From NCBI GenBank assembly GCA_011799875.1, contig CM022300.1, positions 236,356,807 through 236,420,806 on the forward strand: DNA of 64,000 nucleotides, in the 5' to 3' direction. This DNA comes from Thinopyrum elongatum (Eukaryota; Streptophyta; Magnoliopsida; Poales; Poaceae). The position numbers and the translations under genes were made by a program. Numbering within the stretch: position 1 is the first letter of the stretch; the number at the start of each line of letters is the position of its first letter. Of this stretch, positions 11,200-22,477 are shown in pieces. The notes under the pieces were generated by a model that saw nothing but the letters and a program-made list of their open reading frames with translations, was not told where the DNA came from and did no database searches.

Positions 11200-12419
11200 T
11201 TCTCCGTCCCGTTCTGCTTTGATTTGTAGGAATCAGAAATTAGTAAAGGCTAATATAATGATGCAAATATATTTAAACTGTATTGAGCATACCTTCACCA
11301 AAGAACATGTATTCATCATCGTTTGTGCCTTCTTCAAATATGACTTTATCATTATTTGTGTTGTAAAATTTTATTGTTTATATATTTCTTTGTATTGCAT
11401 AAGAACATATATGAAATTGATAACCTTACCGTGATCATCATTGTAGATTGATTGTTTTGGTGCATCTACTTCTTTGATGGTTTCGTCTTGCTCACATATG
11501 CCTTCATCGTTACCTGTTTAGTATTTTTTTAATATAGAATTTTTGTATTGCATAAAAGTAAATATGAAATTGATAACCTTACCGTGATCATCATCATAGA
11601 ATGATTGTATTCGTGCATTTACTTATTTGATTGTTGGACACATTGAAGTGGGGATGTCTGGCCAAAAAGCCACCTTACTGTGATCGTCATTGTAGGTTGT
11701 TTGTGTTGGGGCATCTGCTTCTTTAATGGATGGAAACATTATAGAGAGGGGGATGTCTGTCCACAAAAGATGGTTAGTTGCATAAACGGTTGCATATATT
11801 TTTGGAATGCAAGAGTATTGTATAAATTTTAGATTTTACCATTCATCATGACTTCTGGTTGCTCCGGAGGTTCTTTGTCATCGTTGTCATTTTCCGACAT
11901 GGATCTCTTTTCTTGTGATGATTTCATCTATCTTGCTGCGAATTCTTCGTTACAACGGCGTAGCAACGTTTGTCTTTCTCCCGCTGTCACATGCTTTCCA
12001 TGTTTTATAGTACAGGGAGATGTACTAACTTCCTGCTAGGTTGCAATATATGCAGGGTTCTCCATCGCAATTGAATCTTTGCTTGGTGTGTTGCGCTTCA
12101 ATTCACGATTAGCTTTAATTTTTTTCTATCCTAGCTTTCTTCTGGTCTGGTTGCATATTTGCATATTCCTACCTTTTTCTTGCCTTTTGATCTGTCTTCT
12201 TCCTTGAAACTTCAGTTTTTTTTATAGGCTTCTCGATGTTTCCTCAGTTTTTCTTTCCTTTATTCATTGGTCATTGCTGCATAGCACTCTCTATCTCTTT
12301 TCTGTTTTTCTCCTGACATGGCATGCTTTCTCTGATTTACACTAACTTTCTGTTCGGTCGTGATATATGCAGGCTTCTCCATGGCAATTGAATCTTTATT
12401 TGGTGTACTGCGCTCCAGT
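11200..12419 (-). pseudogene. Helitron 5' exons with repeated N-terminal modules
   Basis: The minus strand carries short coding-like blocks separated by AT-rich introns. Two related blocks, at about 12110-11840 and 12419-12250, encode variants of SKDSIAMEXPAYI followed by Lys/Arg-rich helices such as RDRECYAAMTNE. A further diverged copy lies beyond the Gypsy element at 22478-22830, so the module is repeated at least three times. Basic repeats of this kind occur in the N-terminus of grass Helitron helicases. Exact exon limits are unclear. The Gypsy insertion at 12420 falls inside the region. Confidence 0.6.
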
Positions 12420-13321
12420 TGTCGGTGCAACAGACCCTGGGTCCATTGCACGGACTGTGCACATGCCAGAGACAAGATTACAAGACCAAGATCAGACCAA
12501 ACAAGGAGGATCAATTCCTTTGAAGGATCCAAGTGCGTCGAGAAGGCCAAGGTGAGCCAGAGGAACAAGGCATCGCTAAGGGAAGGACCTACCTTGCCGG
12601 GCAGGCGAGCCTAGCAGGGTTGGGTTTTGCCCCGGAAGCAAGCTCTAGATCGTCCCGGCAGGCCTGCCGGGGCTGGCGGAAGCAAGCCACTCCACCGCTC
12701 AACCTCACAAGCGACGCAAGTCATTAATCAAAGCGGTGTCGAGCTCCAAGGTGACTAAGTGGCTGCTTTCTGCCACATGGCAGCCACTTCCTACATCAAA
12801 CACCTCCATATGACACCCGTCCTGAGACGTGTCAAGTAAGCAAGTGCGAAGCTGGCAAAACAGCCTGGCAGGGCCTGCCGGGCAAGCGGTGATGTGATAC
12901 TGAGCGATGCATTTAATGCGCTCTGTCAGCCTGTAGAGTTAGATATGATAGCACTGTTAGATATCTAATCAGTACGCAAAGACTGATTTGCCACTGTGGT
13001 GACCCCTTAATCTATAAAAGGAGGCCCATGGCGACCGTAGAAAGGGTTGGACCCTCGCATATCCATACGCGCGTAGCCATTCTCGCCCCCAGAACGACCT
13101 TACCGGGCGAGTGTGCTACGTTCACCACCATTATCCACCATCAATCCACCAAAGCAGGAGTAGGGTTTTACGCCTCGCGGCGGCCCGAACCTGGGTAAAG
13201 ACTGCCCGTGTGATATCTGCCGTGCTGCGTGATGCTTCTCCGCTCTTTGTGCAACGTGCATATCCCCCGCCGAACCAAAAGGGGCTCATGGCCCCATAGG
13301 TGGCCATGGTTTCCCACGACA
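12420..13321 (+). repeat. 5' LTR of the Gypsy element
   Basis: Bounded by TGTCGG...CGACA, 902 bp, near-identical to the LTR at 21573-22477. It contains a TATA box and ends just before the primer site. Small differences from its partner include short indels and scattered substitutions. Confidence 0.95.
13009..13022 (+). promoter_or_regulatory. LTR TATA box
   Basis: ATCTATAAAAGGAGGC is a strong plant TATA box about 300 bp before the LTR end. The same site occurs in the 3' LTR at 22165-22178. It would start the genomic transcript. Confidence 0.7.
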
Positions 13322-13325
13322 TCTT

Positions 13326-13343
13326 TGGCGCGCCAGGTAGGGG
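13326..13343 (+). other. Primer binding site
   Basis: TGGCGCGCCAGGTAGGGG begins four bases after the 5' LTR, the standard position for tRNA priming. I do not assign the tRNA. Confidence 0.75.
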
Positions 13344-13421
13344 GATCACTTGCGCGAAACCGAGAACGTACGCTGCGCGTCATCTTCATTGACATTTTCG
13401 TCGTCGACGGCGTCATCGACT

Positions 13422-15293
13422 ATGGCGCCCAAGAGGAAGCCCGGAGCTGCAAATCACCCGTCCACCTCGAAGGCTCCGCCACCCGCGGCCGCTGACGTCG
13501 TGGGGAATACGGGGGCTCGCAAGGGTGTGGATGCTGCGGGGGACGTGGTCGGCGCGGGCGGCGCTGTCACCACCTTCCCCACGGCCGAAGCAGGAACGGG
13601 AGGTACCGGGGAAGGACAGCATCAGCAACATCCCGACGGCCATGCTCCACGAGGTACGGATGGAGGGATCATTCCGCCTGAACCCCTTCTCCTCGCCAAC
13701 GGGCATAGCCACAGTGAGTATGCTCGCTCTGGGGCGAATCGCAACCCTTCGGCCGCCCCCGCTGCGGACGCGACCGTAGGGCACATGCCACCCCCGGGGC
13801 GGGCTAACCCAGCTACCGTGCCCAACAGAACCGCTGGCCCTCAGGCACCTCCGACGCGTCACCATGTCGTCCAAAATGCTGGTTCACAGCAGCAAGGGCG
13901 CGGCCTAGTCGCCACCAGCAACGTCAGGAGCCGAGCGACACTATGATATACATCGTCATCACCTATGCCAAGCACTGCCTCAGAGGCCATGGTGCGAGCC
14001 CAACTGCTGTTGAGATTTCCACCGGCGGTAGACCAGATGGATGAGTGGCGAGCCACCATCCAAAGTTTGATTGGTTTTGCCGAGGCAGAAGGATCACAGC
14101 GGGCCGGACCGCCACGGTCTTTCCAGGCAGCAACGGCGGCTTGTGCGGCTGGTCGTGCGGGAGGGGCCACCCTCACGGTGCAATCCCCGCCACGGCAAGC
14201 CGCCCGGGAGCCGCAAAACCAAGCACCCGATGACGTCTCGATGGCCTCATCAAACCCTCGAGCGCGTCAAGGCCGACAGCGTGCCCCAGAGGGCAGGCGA
14301 AGGGAAGGCGCGCGCGTCATCGACGAGCGGCACCGCGACAACCCCCGCCGGTCCAATGGGTGTGATGGCCCCGACATCGACGAGCCCGCGCTCGGAGATA
14401 GCGGGTGTCTGCCTTTCGAGGTTGGGTGCCCTGCCTTCACTCGTGAGCTGCAGCAAGTCCGTTGGCCGTCCACTCGCACATTCAAGCTTGAGATACCCGA
14501 GAAGTATGATGGGAGACTAAACCTGGCAGAGTTCTTGAGCATCTACACCATCGCTGTTCAAGCTGCCGGGGGAAGAGATGAGAAGGTGTTCGCCAACTAC
14601 TTCCCTGTGGCCCTCAAGTCAAATGTGAGGTCTTGGCTGATGCATCTGCCGGAGAACTCCATTTCGACCTGGGCTGACTTGTGCCATGAGTTCATTGGTG
14701 CCTTCACGGGCGGCCATCAAGAATCAGGGCGGCCCAGCGACTTGCAGCTTCTCCAGCAGAAAGAAGGAGAAACTCTACGGAAGTACTTGCAGATATTCAG
14801 TCGAGTACACAGAAATATCCCAGATATCCACCCAGCTGCCGTGATAGCTGCCTTCCAATCCAACGTGCACAACCGCAGGATACGTTCCAAGATGAACGTT
14901 CGGTTGCCCAAGATTGTGAAGGAGCTCTACACTTTGGTGGACAAATGTGCTCAGGTGGAGGAGGGGAGGAAACTTCCTAGAGAGGAAGAGTGCATCGACA
15001 TCGACTCAGAAGATGACGACGAAACCATCAGTAAGAAGAAGAAGAACAAGAAGCACAACAAGAAGCGTAAGGATAAGACAGTGATGGCTGTTGAGGGGTC
15101 AGGCACGCCTAGTACCGGCAAGAAGGCCAAGGCTGAAGCCCCCGGCAAGGAGGCTACCACTTGCGCTAACTGCCGGGAGGTGGCGGCTGCCGAGAAAGCT
15201 GGGAAAAGTGATGGTCCATACTGTAAGATTCATTGGACTAAGGGCCATGATGTCCAGGACTGTCATCAGGTTGAGCAGCTCATCAAGAGATAG
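13422..15293 (+). pseudogene. Gag polyprotein of the Gypsy element
   Basis: The frame opens at ATG 13422 (MAPKRKPG; an in-frame upstream ATG at 13350 is less likely). It encodes a Pro/Ala/Gly-rich N-terminus, then the retrotransposon gag core with FKLEIPEKYDGRLNLAEFL, VRSWLMHLPENSI and FIGAFTGG, and finally a Lys/Glu-rich segment and a CX2C type finger (CANCREV...CKIHWTKGHDVQDC). TGA at 13944-13946 interrupts the N-terminal part and TAG at 15291-15293 ends it early; the same frame continues into protease. Gag would form the virus-like particle. Confidence 0.9.
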
Positions 15294-16274
15294 AAGGCTG
15301 AGTATGAGAAGCGCGATAAGGAAAAAGGTCAGAATGGTGCTGGCGGGAAGGACCGGGGTGGTGAAGCAAATCGCCCCGGCAAGGCTCCTCGGAACCAAGG
15401 GAAACCCGCCAAGGGCCGAGAGAAGGAGGATTGCAGTAATGAGAGTGATGGAGGGAATGAAGAGGAAACCAGTGAGCAGGAATTCAAGAAAGCCACTGAT
15501 GCCCTGTGCATTGACGGGGGTGCATCTTTGCACTCCTCTCACTGCCAACTTAAATAGTGGGCGCGTGAAGTCAATGCCGTGGAGCCAGCGGCAGATTCTC
15601 GGAAGCCGCTCAAGTGGTCACGCACGCCCATCATCTTTGATGAAGATGACCACCCTGACTGCATTACTGTGGTAGGGTGCTTGCCGTTGTTGGTCTCACC
15701 AACAATTTGCAACCTCAAGGTCACAAAGATGCTGGTTGAAGGCGGGGCCGGGTTGAATCTGATTTCCCCAAAGGTTATTAGCAAAGTCCAGATAGCAGAG
15801 GCAGAACTTAAGGCCACAGGAACGTTTCAAGGAGTCAATCCCGACAGGATCCGTCCTAAGGGAAAGGTTACGTTGCCAGTGACATTTGGAGGAGAGTTGA
15901 ACTACAGGACTGGGAAAGTTGTGTTTGATGTGGTTGACCTCTCCCTGCCATACAACGGGATCCTTGGGCGCCCGGCCCTGGCCAAATTCATGGCAGCATC
16001 CCACTATGTCTACAACACCTTGAAGATGCCAGGGCCAATGGGCATCATTTCTGTTCCGTTTAACAAGAAAGACGCAATTATTTGTGTGGATAATATGTAC
16101 CGGGACGCGGTCGCGGCAGAGGTCGCGGAAGCCACAGTTCCTGCCAAGGAAAAGCATAGCAGAGGCACTGGCAAGGAATCTGGGAAGCGTACCCCTGTGG
16201 AATGTGCCGCGCCCATTGATGACATGCCAGAGAGTTCCAACAGCAAGAGATCCAAGGCTGCTCCTCCCAAGTGA
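15294..16274 (+). pseudogene. Aspartic protease region of pol
   Basis: This is a continuation of the gag frame. After a linker there is TAG at 15555-15557, then the retropepsin-like domain: CITVVGCLPLL, TKMLVEGGAGLNLIS and NGILGRPALAKFMA. The active-site triplet normally DGG reads EGG (GAA at 15738-15740), a conservative change likely to reduce or abolish cleavage. The frame ends with TGA created by a one-base frameshift near 16271, after which pol continues in another frame. Confidence 0.85.
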
Positions 16275-16287
16275 AAAAGGTCGTGGC

Positions 16288-18892
16288 AGGGCTGGCTAGC
16301 ACTGACGGTGCTTTCACTATCAGTGCCACCCTTGATGACAAATAGGAAAGCGTGCTTGTTGCCTTCCTGCAGGCGAATATCGATGTGTTTGCCTGGCAAC
16401 CATCTGATATCCCCGGTGTTCCCAGGGAGGTAATCGAGCACCACCTTGCTGTCTGCCCACATGCCCGGCCCGTCAAGCAGAAGGTTCGGAAGCAGGCCTT
16501 GGAGCGGCAGCAGTTTATTGCCGAGGAAATCAAGAAACTTGAAGCAGCTGGTTTGGTCAGAGGAGTACTGCATCCAACATGGTTAGCAAACCTAGTGGTT
16601 GTGCGCAAGGCTAATGGAAAATGGAGGCTTTGCATAGATTTCACGAATCTGAACAAAGCATGCCCAAAGGACCCATTTCCCTTGCCGCGCATCGACCAGA
16701 TCGTGGATTCTACTTCAGGATGTGAGTTGCTCTCTTTTCTGGATGCATACTCTGGATACCATCAGATTTTTATGTCCAAGGAAGACGAAGAAAAGACCTC
16801 ACTCATCACCCCATGCGGCACGTACTGCTTTGTGCGCATGCCTTTAGGGTTGAAGAGTGCCGGGTCCACTTTTGCAAGAGCAGTCCAGATTGGCTTTGAA
16901 CCACAGTTGCACAGGAACATTGAAGCCTATATGGACGATATTGTGGTCAAGACCAAGGATAGATCAACCCTCATCCTGGATTTAGAAGAGACATTTGCTA
17001 ATCTGCGCACGATCAACTTGAAACTGAATCCGGAGAAGTGCGTGTTTGGCATTCCCTCCGGCAAGCTACTTGGTTTCTTTGTGTCCCACCGTGGGACAGA
17101 GGCCAACCCCGATAAGATCAAGGCTATTGAGCTGATACAGGCACCCAAGATAGTTAAGGATGTGAGGCGTTTGACAGGATGCGTTGCCGTGCTAAGCAGA
17201 TTCATCTCCAAGTCTGTCGAGCGCACCTTGCCGTTCTTCAAGATTTTGAAGAAGGCAGGACCCATGAAGTGGACCCCGGAAGCAGATGCAGCACTGCAGA
17301 ATTTGAAGGCCTACTTGTCTTCTGTGCCTACTTTGGTCGCACCCAAACCACAAGAGCCATTGCTGCTATATCTGGCAGCAACTAATCAAGTGGTTAGTGC
17401 GGCCCTAGTAGTGCAGCGGGAAGTAGAAGAAGCAGCCACCTCAGCAAGTGTCCCGCCCGGGGAAGAGGAAGAGAGTGGCCTGGCAAGGCTAGATATGGAT
17501 CAGGACAAAGAGGAGCACGACAGCGGATACAACCCCAAGGACACGGCAAGGAAGAAGGTGGTGCAGCACCTAGTATACTTCGTCAGCTCCCTGTTGCAGG
17601 GGGCTAGATCCAGGTATTCTGGCGTGAAAAAGTTGATCTTTGGCCTTGTCATGGCCTCAAGGAAACTGCGCCACTACTTCCAAGCCCATGAGATCATGGT
17701 TGTCACCCACTTCTCGTTGCAAAGGATACTTCGAAACCCAGAGGCCACCGGCAGGATAGTGGAGTGGGCATTGGAGTTATCCAGCTTTGGCCTGAAGTTT
17801 GAAAGCACATCAACAATCCAGAGCAGGGCGTTGGCAGAGTTTATTGCAGAATGGACGCCAACCCCTGATGAAGAAGTACAGGAAACAGTTATCCCCGGCA
17901 AGGAAGCGCCCCAAGAATGGATCATGTATTTCGATGGTGCCTTCTCCCTGCAAGGTGCAGGGGCTGGCGTGCTTCTCGTGGCTCCCACTGGAGAGCACCT
18001 GAGGTACGTCGTCCAGATGCACTTTCCCCAGGAGGAGGCGACCAACAATACAGTAGAATATGAAGGGCTTCTTGCTAGGCTCAGGATTGCTACAGAATTG
18101 GGAATCAAGAAGCTGATCATTCGAGGAGATTCACAACTGGTGGTGAAACAAGTCAACAAGGATTACCAAAGCCCATTGATGGAGGCATACGTCCAGGAAG
18201 TGAGAAGATTGGAGGAGCTCTTTGACGGGTTGCAAACAGAGCACGTACCCCATGCAGAAAACAGCATTGCTGATCACCTGTCGAAGTGCGCTGCGCAGAA
18301 GCTTCCTGTGGAACCAGGAACTTTTGTTCTCCGTCTTACTCAGCCCTCCATATCCCCGACCATAATGGCCCGAAAGAGGAGGAAATTGGACTCCGGTAAG
18401 CCTCTCCCGAAAGAGCCTTTCGAGGCTCCTGGCAGGGACCCTGCCGGAAACAACTCCTCTTCGATTGCCGGGCTGCACCCTCCTGCCAGGCCACTGGTCC
18501 CCGCAGTCAGGGGATGCACCCCCATGAATGAGGATGTGCTGCTAGTCCTCGTTGCTGAGCCTCAGGCTGCAACGTGGGCAAGGCACATAGTCCATTTCCT
18601 CCAAACCGAAGAACTTCCCGAAGAGCAAGAAGAAGCTGAAAGAGTAACCCGGAGGGCCAGTATGTATCAGTTTGTCGATGACACACTATACAGAAGAAGG
18701 CCCAACGGTGTGAAATTGAAGTGCATTTGCCTGGAAGGAGGAAAGGAACTGCTGGCAGAGATACACAAAGGCATGTGCGGCTCCCACATTGGATCAAGGG
18801 CTTTGGTTGGGAAAGCATTCCGGCAAGGATTCTATTGGCCCACGGCCCTCCAAGATGCGGTTGAGCTCGTCACCAAGTGTGAAGCCTGTTAG
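16288..18892 (+). pseudogene. Reverse transcriptase and RNase H of pol
   Basis: After TAG at 16343-16345 a frame of about 850 residues holds the RT: LANLVVVRKANGKWRLCIDF, LLSFLDAYSGYHQI, the catalytic YMDDIVVK near 16929, then the thumb and a connection region with acidic inserts. RNase H follows with YFDGAFSLQGAGAGVL (Asp near 17932), NNTVEYEGLL (Glu), GDSQLVVKQV (Asp) and a final ENSIADHLSK (Asp). The frame then enters the integrase zinc-binding region (HIGSRALVGKAFRQGFYWPT) and stops at TAG 18890-18892. All polymerase and RNase H catalytic residues are present. The enzyme copies the element RNA to DNA. Confidence 0.93.
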
Positions 18893-19810
18893 TTGCATTC
18901 CAAAAATATCCATCTGCCTGCCCAAGCACTCTAGACAATCCCTTTGTCATGGCCGTTTTCGGTCTGGGGGCTCGATATCCTCGGCCCTTTCCCCCGAGCT
19001 GCCGGGGGCTTTGAATTCTTGTTCGTTGCAATTGACAAGTTTACAAAGTGGCCGGAAGTAGATGCCGTGAGAAAGGTGACTGCTCAGTCAGCTATCAAGT
19101 TCTTGAAAGGATTGGTGTGCCGCTTCGGGGTCCCTGCCCAGATCATCACCGACAACGGCACCCAGTTCACGAGCCGCGCCTTCATGCAATATGTTCATGC
19201 CCTCAGAAGCAAGATCTCATTTGCCTCTGTCGCACATCCCAGAAGCAATGGACAAGCTGAGAGGGCGAACGCTGAAGTGCTGCGAGGACTCTAGACAAGA
19301 ACGTTTGATAAGCTGCAGAAGCACGGCAGGCAATGGATCAATGAGCTGCCGGTGGTTCTTTGGTCCCTCAGAACGACACCAAACCGAGCTACCAGGCAGA
19401 CTCCCTTCTCCCTAGTCTATGGGGCAGAAGCAGTTATCCCCACGGAACTCATTTACGGGTCACCTCATGTGCTTGCCTACGATGAAGTAGCGCAGGAACA
19501 GCACATGCGTGACGACGCCGTGCTTCTCGAGGAGAACCGTCTCCGGGCTGCTACGCGTGTTGCACACTATCAGCAAGCTCTGCGTCGCTATCATAGCCAC
19601 AGGGTTCATGCCCGGTGTTTTGGGGAAGACGACCTTGTCCTTAGGCGCGTTCAGTCTGCCAAGGGTACAAACAAGCTGTCGCCAAAGTGGGAAGGCCCTT
19701 ACCGGGTAGTACGAGTCACCAGACCTGGCGCAGTCCGTCTTGAGACCAGAGATGGCATTCAATTGCAAAACTCATGGAATATTGAGCATCTCCGCAAGTT
19801 CTACCCGTAA
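18893..19810 (+). pseudogene. Integrase of pol
   Basis: The same frame as RT continues with TAG at 18932-18934 and TAG at 19292-19294. The core is a DDE integrase: WGLDILGPFPRA (first Asp near 18973), ITDNGTQFTSRAF (second Asp), and HPRSNGQAERANAEVLRGL (Glu). The C-terminal part, with LSPKWEGPYRVV and NIEHLRKFYP, is the usual Gypsy integrase tail, ending with TAA at 19808-19810. Catalytic residues are intact apart from the stops, each of which most simply reflects CAG to TAG. Confidence 0.92.
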
Positions 19811-20558
19811 GGCGCGGCTGTCGGGCCCTTCCCGGCAGCCACCCTTTTGTACATGCCTTGCCTCAGCTGCATGTAACCCCTTGTACAAAGCCAGGCGCAG
19901 ACCCTGAGCAACAGAGAAATAAATGAAGCGCTGGGGGCCCCCGACAAGTTGCATGCATGCATAAGCATATCATAAGCATCACATGATTCATGTAGATAGG
20001 TTGCATGATCATGTAGATAGATTGCATCTGGCATCATCTTCATTTGCATAAACTGCAGGCTCCTGCCGTGGACTTAGTCCTAGGAAGAGGATGCGAAGAC
20101 AAGCCAGCACCGCGGTCTCTGGCAAGCCAAACAGATAAGTTCCATCTCTTATTCATACATGTTCCCTGACTAGGACTTGTGCATATGAAAACCTCGCCGC
20201 CTCGGAAACAAAGGTGCTCCCATCTACTGACATGAACGCTGCTTCGGTCAGGATGGTCGTAGTGGCCTTTGGCTAAAAGGGGTTGGCGGGGGGTTGGTCT
20301 CTCCCAATGGGTTCTGCGCCCGGCAGGCTCAGCCTCACGGCAACAGTCCTATGGGGTACCGGCAAGGTAGCTTACCGGGATCAACTTGTTTACATGAAAG
20401 TATGGAGGCGTTTCACCTCTGCATGGATATCGTACATGCACAAGTGCCTGGCAAAGCTTATCTTTTTCATTAATATGCTAATCAACAAGTACAAATCTCA
20501 CGGAACATAAACATGGATACAAGAGATTACATTATTTGAACTAAAATTTGGCAAGTGC
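19811..20558 (+). other. 3' non-coding region of the Gypsy element
   Basis: Between the integrase stop and the antisense gene I see no coding region. AATAAATGAAG near 19918 could serve as a polyadenylation signal. Confidence 0.6.
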
Positions 20559-21025
20559 CTATAGATTTAAGATTGAAAAAAGATAAGTGCCCCGTAATGC
20601 CCTTTCTTGTCCCTCTCCTCCTAGGCATGGTGGTAGAAGGCGAAGAGGGCAAGAGGAGTGCCTGGGCAAAAGCTCAGCCTGACCCTGTCGGGCTCTAGGA
20701 GAGGTTGCCCGGTGGGGGCGGGAGGGCGTGGACGAAGATGACGATGGAGAGCATGGCGGAGGCTTATATAGCCTAATGACGAACTCCAAGGGTTGATCTC
20801 TGACGTGGCCTTCCATCAGGGGAGGAGCGTTCGGTGCGGGTGCAATTGAGGCGCCGCCCCGGCCCCCTCGGCCGCGCACACCGCGACGACCTCGGCCACG
20901 CACCCTTTCGCCTCCTCTCACAGCGGGTTCAGCCCCCACGTCATCAAGAGGAGGGGGGAGACGCTGTCGAGCAGAAGTCCTCGTCGCACCACCGGAGTAA
21001 CACCACGCCCTCGCCCCCTCACCAT
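20559..21025 (-). pseudogene. Antisense gene in the Gypsy element 3' region
   Basis: On the strand opposite to gag-pol an ATG at 21025 opens MVRGRGRGVTPVVR. A one-base frameshift near 20983 then moves to a frame encoding an Arg/Gly-rich stretch (VRGRGRRGVRGRGGRGG), MEGHVRDQPLEFVIRLYKPP and a Ser/Pro-rich end with stop at 20559. A TATA box lies about 70 bp upstream of the ATG. I recognise the pattern, an antisense gene between integrase and 3' LTR in Tat-lineage elements, but not a biochemical function; the RGG-like repeats suggest nucleic acid binding. It is broken by the frameshift. Confidence 0.6.
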
Positions 21026-21088
21026 GGCAAGCAAGGGAAGCTTTGAAAGGGAGAAGGAAGGTGTGTGAGCAGACACACTACTCCTGCT

Positions 21089-21101
21089 CCCTTTTATAGG
21101 A
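21089..21101 (-). promoter_or_regulatory. TATA box for the antisense gene
   Basis: Minus-strand CCTATAAAAGGGA lies 66-76 bp upstream of the antisense ATG at 21025, good plant core-promoter spacing. It faces against the element's own transcription. Confidence 0.55.
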
Positions 21102-21558
21102 GAACGAGGCAGGGGGCTGGCATCTCATCCAGCAGGTGACCGCCTTGCTCCTCCAATGCGGTTCCCCCGCGCCTCCAACGGCTCGGGGAAACAGAGCCGC
21201 CCCTCTACATCACTCGGCGACGCCAGGCTTTCTGCCATGGCGCCCATTCCCGCGCCCTCCACGTCCACCACCTACCCTACGCAATGCATGCGGTACACGT
21301 GGCGGAGGCGCCCCGGGGCAGGAGGCAAGTGGGATGGCAGTTTCCTACCCCTTGATCGTGGGGCGTGGGCTACCCATAGATCGTGGTTCAGTTTCTCTCC
21401 TAAACGTTTCACATGACGCGCGGGAAAACCGGAAACTGACCCGAGCTCATGTTAATGAAGAAGCAAAGAAGATCTCAAGGGGCGGAGCCGCCCTTACATT
21501 TCTGCCTGTGCACTGGTTAGGGCCTACCCCGACGACGCCCAGCGGTGCGACCGTGCCA

Positions 21559-21572
21559 GGCCCGGGGGCTCC
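21559..21572 (+). other. Polypurine tract
   Basis: GGCCCGGGGGCTCC directly precedes the 3' LTR, the position of the plus-strand primer. Confidence 0.65.
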
Positions 21573-22477
21573 TGTCGGTGCAACAGACCCTGGGTCCATT
21601 GCACGGACTGTGCACCGGCCAGAGACAACATTACAAGACCAAGATCAGACCAAACAAGGAGGATCAATTCCTTTGAAGGATCCAAGTGCAAGTCGAGAAG
21701 GCCAAGGTGAGCCAGAGGAACAAGGCATCGCTAAGGGAAGGACCTACCTTGCCGGGCAGGCGAGCCTAGCAGGGTTGGGTTTTGCCCCGGAAGCAAGCTC
21801 CAGATCATCCCGGCAGGCCTGCCGGGGCTGGCGGAAGCAAGCCACTCCACCGCTCCACCTCACAAGTGACGCAAGTCATTAATCAAAGCGGTGTTGAGCT
21901 CCAAGGTGACTAAGTGGCTGCTTTCTGCCACATGGCAGCCACTTCCTACAGCAAACACCTCCATATGACACCCGTCCTGAGACATGTCAAGTAAGCAGGC
22001 GTGAAGCTAGCAAAACAGCCCGATAGGGCCTGCCGGGCGAGCAGTGATGTGACACTGAGTGGCGCATTTAATGCGCTCTGTCAGCCTGCAGAGTTAGATA
22101 TGATAGCACTGTTAGATATCTAATCATTACGCAAAGACTGATTTGCCACTGTGGTGACCCCTTAATCTATAAAAGGAGGCCCATGGCGACCGTAGAAAGG
22201 GTTGGACCCTCACATATCCATACGCGCATAGCCACTCTCGCCCCCAGAGCGACCTTACCGGGCGAGTGTGCTACGTTCACCACCATTATCCACCATCAAT
22301 CCACCAAAGCAGGAGTAGGGTTTTACGCCTCACGGCGGCCCGAACCTAGGTAAAGACTGTCCGTGTGATCTCTGCCGTGCTGCGCGATGCTTCTCCGCTC
22401 TTTGTGCAACGTGCCCATCCCCCCGCCGAACCAAAAGGGGCTCATGGCCCCATAGGTGGCCGTGGTTTCCCACGACA
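21573..22477 (+). repeat. 3' LTR of the Gypsy element
   Basis: 905 bp, TGTCGG...CGACA, near-identical to 12420-13321, with its own TATA box at 22165-22178. It is followed at once by the CCAGT target duplication. Confidence 0.95.

Larger units (their letters stand above)
12420..22477 (+). mobile_element. Complete Gypsy (Tat-like) LTR retrotransposon with antisense gene
   Basis: The element is a full unit: LTR 12420-13321, primer site, gag, protease, reverse transcriptase, RNase H, integrase, an antisense gene, polypurine tract and LTR 21573-22477. The five bases CCAGT occur on both sides (12415-12419 and 22478-22482), so this is an original single insertion into the Helitron. Gypsy order (RT-RNaseH before integrase) is clear. 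A 3' antisense gene is known in the Tat branch (Grande, RIRE2, Retand), and the gag-pol motifs fit. Seven or more in-frame stops and one frameshift show it is no longer autonomous. The LTRs differ at only a few positions per hundred bases where I compared them. Confidence 0.95.

Noticed and set aside
13413..13874. Minus-strand open frame opposite gag.
   Set aside because: Shadow of the GC-rich gag coding region; no motif.
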